Assembly: GCA_902363145.1 (NCBI GenBank)
Contig: CABIZB010000003.1
Span: 186,001-250,000, forward strand
Source: Oscillospiraceae bacterium
Lineage (GTDB): Bacteria; Bacillota; Clostridia; Oscillospirales; Ruminococcaceae
Reading direction: 5' to 3'
DNA length: 64,000 bases
A program made the position numbers and the translations under genes. The notes under the pieces are model-generated. The model did no database searches. It was not told the origin of the DNA and saw only the letters and a list, made by a program, of their open reading frames with translations. Of the stretch, positions 59,076 to 64,000 are shown in pieces (position 1 is the first letter of the stretch; each line of letters opens with the position of its first letter).

Positions 59076-59795
59076 ATGGAAATTAAAAACAAAGTGCTGA
59101 TAATCGAAGACGAGAGAAGAATAAGCAACTTTCTCTGCACAGTCCTTAAAGCCAATAGCTACGATGTTATATCGGCGGTAACGGGGAATGACGCCTGCGC
59201 TGTCATCAACTCCCACTGCCCCGATGTGATTATCCTTGACCTTGGTCTGCCCGATATGGACGGCACCGAGATACTCAGGTCGGTACGGAAGTGGTCATCT
59301 ATGCCGATAATCGTGGTGTCGGCAAGAAGCTCCGAAAAGGACAAGGTAACAGCTCTTGAGCTGGGCGCTGACGACTACATAACAAAGCCATTCGGCACCC
59401 AGGAGCTGCTGGCACGGATAAAAACTGCTATCCGCCACACCCGCACCACATCGCCCGATAATCAGATCGCAGTTACGGGAGTTTTCCGCACAGGCGGTCT
59501 GGAAATAGACTATGACAAGTACCGTGTGTATGTTGACGGTCAGGACACGAACCTTACCCAGAACGAGTTCAAGATAGTGGCTCTCCTGGGCAAGAACGCT
59601 GGAAAGGTGCTTACCTACGACTACATAATAAAGCAGCTCTGGGGACCCCATGCCAAGACAGATAACCAGATACTCCGTGTGAATATGGCGAATATCAGAC
59701 GAAAGATCGAGAAAAAGCCCGCCGAACCCAAGTATATCTTCACCGAGGTGGGCGTAGGCTACAGAATGACCGACGGAGAAACGTCGAAAAACTAA
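59076..59795 (+). CDS. KdpE-like OmpR-family response regulator
   Basis: A 239-residue regulator. The receiver domain has VLIIEDERRISNFL, phospho-acceptor Asp in VIILDLGLPDMDGTEIL, IIVVSARSSEKDK and the Lys in DDYITKPFG. The winged-helix output domain is typical of KdpE (NEFKIVALLGKNAGKVLTYD, IIKQLWGPHA, NMANIRRKIEKKPAEPKYI, TEVGVGYRM). The ATG at 59076 starts the first beta strand directly; it lies four bases after the kinase stop. YitT follows 10 bases later, so all three genes form one operon. Confidence 0.93.
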   Translation: MEIKNKVLIIEDERRISNFLCTVLKANSYDVISAVTGNDACAVINSHCPDVIILDLGLPDMDGTEILRSVRKWSSMPIIVVSARSSEKDKVTALELGADDYITKPFGTQELLARIKTAIRHTRTTSPDNQIAVTGVFRTGGLEIDYDKYRVYVDGQDTNLTQNEFKIVALLGKNAGKVLTYDYIIKQLWGPHAKTDNQILRVNMANIRRKIEKKPAEPKYIFTEVGVGYRMTDGETSKN

Positions 59796-59805
59796 AAAGG
59801 TTGGT

Positions 59806-60807
59806 ATGTCAATGAGCAAATTCAAAGAGGAGCTTAAAAAGCTCAAACCCCTGAACTTTCTGCTGCTTACCCTTTCGGGCACGATAAATGCAATAGGCAT
59901 CGTGTTCTTTCTCGCCCCCGTGAACCTGTTCGACAGCGGATTTTCAGGTACGGCAATGTTCTTCAACGAGATAACAGGCATTCCGCTGGCAGTCTTCCTG
60001 CTGGTGCTGAATATCCCCTTCTTCATATTCGGATATAAGCGGCAGGGAACGGTGTTCACCATATACTCCATTTATGCCGTGCTGATATATTCGCTGGCTT
60101 CGTTCGTGATAACGAATATCCTGCCAATAGATGTGTCAAGCTCATCGCCATTTGCAGGCACCGACCTGCTGCTGTGCGCAATCTTCGGCGGACTTATTTC
60201 AGGCGTGGGCAGCGGCCTTACCATCAGGTTCGGCGGAGCCATCGACGGCGTGGAAGTTATGTCCGTAATATTTGCAAAGCGAATGGGCATAACGGTAGGC
60301 ACATTTGTTATGATATACAATGTTTTCCTGTATATCATCATCGGAATAGTTTGCAACTCATGGGTGCTTCCAATGTACTCAATTCTCACCTATGCCGCCG
60401 CACTTAAATCCGTGGACTTCATCGTTGACGGTTTCGACAAGGCAAAGGCAGCAATGATAATCACAAACAAGCCGAACGAGATATGCGCCCGCCTTTCGGA
60501 GAGCTTCGGCAGAGGAATCACGCTTATCAAGGCAAACGGATACTACTTCAATACTGAAAAAACTCTTGTATATTTTGTAATCAACCGTTTCCAGATAGGA
60601 AAGCTCAAAGATATAGTTTCGTCCATTGACCCCTATGCGTATGTTACAATAAACGACATTTCCGACGTGCTGAGAAGCTCGGTAAGAGCCAAAGGTCCTA
60701 CGGACAATAAGCCCGGCGTTTCCGCCGTATATGCGTCCGAAGCTGTTGCCGGCAGTGCTGACAAAGAAAGTGAGCCTGCGCTCCCCGATGAGATAACCGA
60801 AAAATAA
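59806..60807 (+). CDS. YitT family membrane protein (DUF161/DUF2179)
   Basis: A 333-residue protein. Residues ~1-210 have about five to six membrane helices, with family motifs GTINAIGIVFFLAPVNLFDS, GFSGTAMFF and GGAIDGVEVMSVIFAKRMG. A cytoplasmic DUF2179 domain follows (AAMIITNKPNEICARLSESF, GRGITLIKANGYYFNTEKTL). A ~45-residue polar tail is extra. ATG at 59806 follows AAAAAGG; a second ATG at 59812 is nearly as good. Function unknown. It is the last gene of the two-component operon, ended by a terminator. Confidence 0.88.
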   Translation: MSMSKFKEELKKLKPLNFLLLTLSGTINAIGIVFFLAPVNLFDSGFSGTAMFFNEITGIPLAVFLLVLNIPFFIFGYKRQGTVFTIYSIYAVLIYSLASFVITNILPIDVSSSSPFAGTDLLLCAIFGGLISGVGSGLTIRFGGAIDGVEVMSVIFAKRMGITVGTFVMIYNVFLYIIIGIVCNSWVLPMYSILTYAAALKSVDFIVDGFDKAKAAMIITNKPNEICARLSESFGRGITLIKANGYYFNTEKTLVYFVINRFQIGKLKDIVSSIDPYAYVTINDISDVLRSSVRAKGPTDNKPGVSAVYASEAVAGSADKESEPALPDEITEK

Positions 60808-60820
60808 AAGATATAGCATA

Positions 60821-60855
60821 TAGCTGTTGCACATGATGCAGCAGCTATTTTTTGT
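60821..60855 (+). terminator. Terminator of the KdpD/E-YitT operon
   Basis: Perfect 11-bp stem TAGCTGTTGCA / TGCAGCAGCTA with one wobble, 5-base loop and TTTTTT. Confidence 0.9.
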
Positions 60856-60899
60856 AAAGCGGACAAAATAAGAAAGTCCACATAAATAAGCACAAAGGT

Positions 60900-61240
60900 A
60901 AAGGGTTTAGGTCAAGCCTTTTTCCCGAAAGGCTTGCGGGGGTCAAGGGGGCGGAGCCACATTGTCGTCCTTGCCGCAGTGGTAAACTACGTTTACCTAC
61001 GAAATCCGTTTGTGAGCGGTTACAGCAATTAAGCTGACAGCCGACAAATATAAAAGTCCCAAAGCCGCCTGCACCGAAAATTCAAGGCCTTGCAAATAAA
61101 CATTTCCTATCAATATGAACAAAAGACTATTAAAATGCAGGCGGCTTGAAACCAAGAGATGTTCCGTCAGGAATGTCGATTTTGGCTTCCGCCGTAAGGC
61201 GCAGGTACGGACTATCATATCAATTCGCCTTAATACCATA
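60900..61240. repeat. Gene-free structured region with inverted repeats
   Basis: No convincing gene. A hairpin AAGCCTTT-TTCCCG-AAAGGCTT lies at about 60915-60936, followed by GCGGGGGTCAAGGGGGCGG. A 12-bp inverted repeat AAGCCGCCTGCA / TGCAGGCGGCTT spans 61062-61147, and GCTTCCGCCGTAAGGCGCAG lies downstream. The base composition differs from the A/T-rich spacers elsewhere in the window. It looks like a genome-dispersed intergenic repeat or RNA, which I cannot confirm from one copy. Confidence 0.4.
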
Positions 61241-61322
61241 TCCTAAGTTGCAAAAGTCCTCCTCACCCAATTTATCAGCATAATATTTTTCCACATTACC
61301 ACAGTAAATATTATTGCCGATA

Positions 61323-61351
61323 TTGACAAAGCCCGCCGCCAAAGGTATAAT
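61323..61351 (+). promoter_or_regulatory. Promoter of the phosphatase/beta-mannosidase operon
   Basis: TTGACA, 17-bp spacer, TATAAT, 42 bases before the ATG. Confidence 0.92.
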
Positions 61352-61392
61352 AATAATTATAGAAAAGTGATAAATAAACAGAGGAGAACCCT

Positions 61393-61971
61393 ATGAAAAT
61401 ATATTTTACCCGCCATGGCGAGACCGAATGGAACAGCCGTGATGTCATATGCGGAACTACCGATATCGGCCTTACCGCAAGGGGCATCGGTCAGGCGGAA
61501 GCTCTGGCGGCGGATATCGCTGTGGACCACCGTGACATTGATATGATAATATGCTCGCCTATGAAGCGTGCCATGGCAACTGCCGCTCCCATCGGAGCTG
61601 CTCTGGAGATCGTACCTGTCACCGACAGCCGCCTCAGGGAATGGAACTACGGCAGCTACGAGGGCAGACCCCGTGACGCTGAGGGCTATGCGGACGCAAA
61701 GCTGGAATTCGGCTGCCGTATGCCCGACGGAGGAGAATCCGTTTTTGACGTGGTGAGCCGTGTGTATGGTCTTATCGACGAGCTGCGTGAAAAATATGCG
61801 GGCAAGACTATCCTGCTGGTATGCCACGGCGGCGTGTGCAGGGTAATCGAGACCTATTACCGAAACATGACACGAAAGGAATTTTCCTGCTTTTTTATGG
61901 GCAACTGCGAGCTGAGAAGCTTTGAAACCGAGACCTGCCCCCACCGAACAGAAAGGAATGAAATTATATGA
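61393..61971 (+). CDS. Histidine phosphatase family protein
   Basis: A 192-residue phosphoglycerate-mutase-like phosphatase. The phospho-His motif is in YFTRHGETEWNS, with the second His in LLVCHGGVCRVIET, and the intermediate GLTARGIGQAEALAADI, SPMKRAMATA and LREWNYGSYEGRP. SD GAGGAGAA precedes the ATG. Its TGA overlaps the ATG of the beta-mannosidase (ATGA), so the two are translationally coupled. Sugar-phosphate or cofactor-phosphate substrates are possible. Confidence 0.92.
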   Translation: MKIYFTRHGETEWNSRDVICGTTDIGLTARGIGQAEALAADIAVDHRDIDMIICSPMKRAMATAAPIGAALEIVPVTDSRLREWNYGSYEGRPRDAEGYADAKLEFGCRMPDGGESVFDVVSRVYGLIDELREKYAGKTILLVCHGGVCRVIETYYRNMTRKEFSCFFMGNCELRSFETETCPHRTERNEII

Positions 61972-64000
61972 AACAGTCTCTTAACGGCATCTGGCGGCTT
62001 TACGGCGCCGATGATAAGCTTAAATATGACCTTAAAGCCAAAGTCCCCGGCTCTTTGTACTACACACTTATGAAGTACGGGCTGATGAAAGACCCCTATT
62101 ACCGTGAAAATGAGTATAAGGCTACCGATATCAGCCGTGGAGACTGCGTTTATGAGCGCCGTTTCCCGCTGACGGAAGAAATGCTTTCCGCCGAGACACT
62201 GCTGTTGAAATTCCACGGGATAGACACCATAGCAGATATCTTCCTCAACGGCGAGCTGCTGAGCAGGGCGGAGAATATGCACCGTGAATACGTTTTTGAC
62301 ATCACGGGAAAAGCAAACGAGACGGATAATCTTCTTGAAGTGAAGATATACTCCCCCATAAAGTACATAGAGGAAAAGAACGCCGAAACTCCCCTGTGGG
62401 GAGTGGCTTCCACCATGGCAGGCTATCCCCATATCCGCAAGGCGCATTATATGTTCGGCTGGGACTGGGGTCCCAAGCTCCCCGACATGGGCATATGGCG
62501 TGATGTGGAACTTATTGCGGTAAACGGCGGACTTATTGACGGCGTTTACGTAAGGCAGGATCACAGCAAGGTATCCGAGGGGACTGTAGGTCTGGACATT
62601 GACATCACCGCAGGCTACACCTCGGACAGAGAGCTTGAAGCAGAGGTGAAGATCACCGCTCCCGACGGCTCCGCCGTGACCGAGAAAGCAGTTATTGACG
62701 GCAGACGCACTTCCGTTCATATTGATATAAGCGACCCCAAGCTCTGGTACCCCAGAGGATACGGTGAGCAGCCCTTGTACAAGCTTTCGGTAACTCTCCT
62801 TGACGGCGAAAATACAGCCGACAAATATGAGTGCGAGATAGGTCTCAGAACCGTTACCGTCAGCACCGCCCCCGATGAATACGGCGAGGAATTTGCCTTT
62901 GTGGTAAACGGGCTGAAAATTTTTGCCATGGGCGCAAACTACATTCCCGAAAATCAGATTATCCCCAAGTGCTCCCCCTCAAAAACAGAGAGACTTTTAA
63001 AGCAGTGCTGCCTTGCAAACTTCAACATGATACGTGTCTGGGGCGGCGGATATTATCCCGACGACAGCTTCTATTCCGCCTGCGACAGAATGGGTCTGCT
63101 GGTATGGCAGGACTTTATGTTCGCCTGCTCGGTATATAAGGCTGACAGAGACTTCTGCGAGAACGTTATGAACGAGGTGGCAGACAACGTAAAGTGCATA
63201 AGAAATCACCCGTCGCTGGCACTGTGGTGCGGCAACAACGAGATAGAGTCCATGTGGCAGTACTGGGGGATTGATGCTGACCCCAAATACAAATCGGACT
63301 ATCTGCGGCTGTTTGAAGCCCTTATCCCAAAGGTTTTGCGCCACTATGACCCTGTTACCTATTATCACCCTTCTTCCCCCTCTTCGGGCGGAAGCTTTGA
63401 CGAAAGCAGCGCCGAAAACAGGGGCGATTCCCACTACTGGGACGTATGGCACGGTCTGAAGCCATTTACCGATTACTATAAATACAACTTCCGTTTTTGC
63501 TCGGAGTACGGCTTCGAGTCTCTGCCCTCCATAAAAACGATACGCACCTTTGCGGAGGAAGATGACCTGAACCTCTGCTCCCCTGTTATGGAGGCACATC
63601 AGAAGTGCGAGGCAGGCACGGAAAAGATAATGTACTACCTTGCTCAGATGTCCCGCTACCCTTATGATTTCAAGGGGCTTATCTACGCCACCCAGATGGT
63701 GCAGTCGGACGCTGTACGCCTTAATGCGGAGCATATGCGCCGCCACAGAGGCAGAAGCATGGGCTGCCTTTACTGGCAGGTCAACGACTCCAACCCTGTT
63801 ATTTCATGGTCGTCAATAGACTGTTATCACCGCTGGAAAGCGCTCCATTACCGTGCCCGTCACTTCTTTGCTCCCGTGCTTATCTCCGCAGACTGCGAAA
63901 ATCTTGACGAGATAAACCTGTATGTTTCCTCCGAAAGGCAGCAGGCTTTTGATGGTAAGATACGCTGGTGCTCACGTAAAAACACGGGCGAGATCATCTG
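61968..64000 (+). CDS. GH2 family beta-mannosidase (3' partial)
   Basis: About 677 codons are present and the frame runs off the window. The ATG at 61968 overlaps the phosphatase stop and has AAAGGA upstream. The sugar-binding jelly roll has SLNGIWRLYGADD, KFHGIDTIADIFLNGELL and HYMFGWDWGPKLPDMGIW. In the TIM barrel, VWGGGYYPDDSFYSACDRMG, the acid/base Glu in LWCGNNEIESMWQYWG and the nucleophile Glu in FCSEYGFESLPS match family 2 beta-mannosidases. The full protein would be about 820 residues. It has no signal peptide, so it probably degrades imported manno-oligosaccharides in the cytoplasm. Confidence 0.93.
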   Translation, partial: MKQSLNGIWRLYGADDKLKYDLKAKVPGSLYYTLMKYGLMKDPYYRENEYKATDISRGDCVYERRFPLTEEMLSAETLLLKFHGIDTIADIFLNGELLSRAENMHREYVFDITGKANETDNLLEVKIYSPIKYIEEKNAETPLWGVASTMAGYPHIRKAHYMFGWDWGPKLPDMGIWRDVELIAVNGGLIDGVYVRQDHSKVSEGTVGLDIDITAGYTSDRELEAEVKITAPDGSAVTEKAVIDGRRTSVHIDISDPKLWYPRGYGEQPLYKLSVTLLDGENTADKYECEIGLRTVTVSTAPDEYGEEFAFVVNGLKIFAMGANYIPENQIIPKCSPSKTERLLKQCCLANFNMIRVWGGGYYPDDSFYSACDRMGLLVWQDFMFACSVYKADRDFCENVMNEVADNVKCIRNHPSLALWCGNNEIESMWQYWGIDADPKYKSDYLRLFEALIPKVLRHYDPVTYYHPSSPSSGGSFDESSAENRGDSHYWDVWHGLKPFTDYYKYNFRFCSEYGFESLPSIKTIRTFAEEDDLNLCSPVMEAHQKCEAGTEKIMYYLAQMSRYPYDFKGLIYATQMVQSDAVRLNAEHMRRHRGRSMGCLYWQVNDSNPVISWSSIDCYHRWKALHYRARHFFAPVLISADCENLDEINLYVSSERQQAFDGKIRWCSRKNTGEII

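Noticed and set aside
57998..59795. Potassium-responsive kdp operon
   Set aside because: The kinase lacks the large KdpD N-terminus and there are no kdpABC genes; only family resemblance remains.
60997..61239. 80-codon minus-strand frame in the structured intergenic region
   Set aside because: No SD or promoter; it follows the inverted-repeat sequence and has no domain. The repeat/RNA reading is preferred.

Overview
This 64 kb window looks like chromosome of a Gram-positive, anaerobic member of the Clostridia, most like Ruminococcus or a close Oscillospiraceae relative. This is inferred from gene content; no rRNA is present. Support comes from strong SD sequences (AAAGGA, AGGAGG), sigma-A promoters with 17-bp spacers, lipoprotein and Thr/Glu-rich surface proteins, several glycoside hydrolases (GH43, GH25, GH27, GH2), FeoB, NrdR, GHKL/LytTR signalling and SpoIID-like proteins. 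There is no prophage, CRISPR array or transposase. The accessory signal is a 100-bp foldback element present three times.

Layout. 0-3 kb: end of a branched-chain amino-acid ABC operon (livG partial, livF), a cytidylate-kinase-like gene, and a DUF554 gene broken by foldback copy 1. 3-8 kb: a secreted transglutaminase/FnIII protein and an orphan solute-binding lipoprotein. 8-15 kb (minus): GNAT-tsaE-tsaB, and a tight six-gene run vanY-like, fic, fucose-isomerase-like, a small membrane protein, an unknown gene and maf. 15-22.7 kb: nrdR, cca (minus), two FecR-like surface proteins, an ABC exporter, an AEC transporter, foldback copy 2. 22.7-28.7 kb (minus): feoB, a Y-family polymerase whose best start codon is ACG, and a secreted Ig-like protein with seven copies of an unfamiliar ~57-residue repeat. 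28.8-31.7 kb: DUF3783, PHP, tRNA-Thr(CGU), and cysK behind a 14-codon leader peptide ending in Cys. 31.8-38.8 kb: GH43, a LytTR/GHKL two-component pair, a C39-like peptidase and a sugar-binding-domain/GGDEF fusion. 39-50 kb (plus): proton antiporter, mnmM, a lipoprotein, MBOAT acyltransferase, uvrB-GH25-GH27-MATE. 50-55 kb: a structured leader with terminator, foldback copy 3, a second MATE, a three-gene SpoIID/peptidoglycan-binding cluster, and two identical tRNA-Thr(GGU) genes. 55-64 kb: a large solute-binding lipoprotein, KdpD/KdpE-like pair, YitT protein, a long structured intergenic region, histidine phosphatase and a beta-mannosidase running off the end.

Most genes are housekeeping or carbohydrate/cell-surface functions in short operons. 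The points that most deserve follow-up are the foldback element family (two identical copies, one a clean gene disruption whose removal restores a 232-codon frame), the cysK leader peptide, the ACG start of the polymerase, the structured leader ahead of the second MATE gene, and the uncharacterised tandem repeat of the Ig-like protein.
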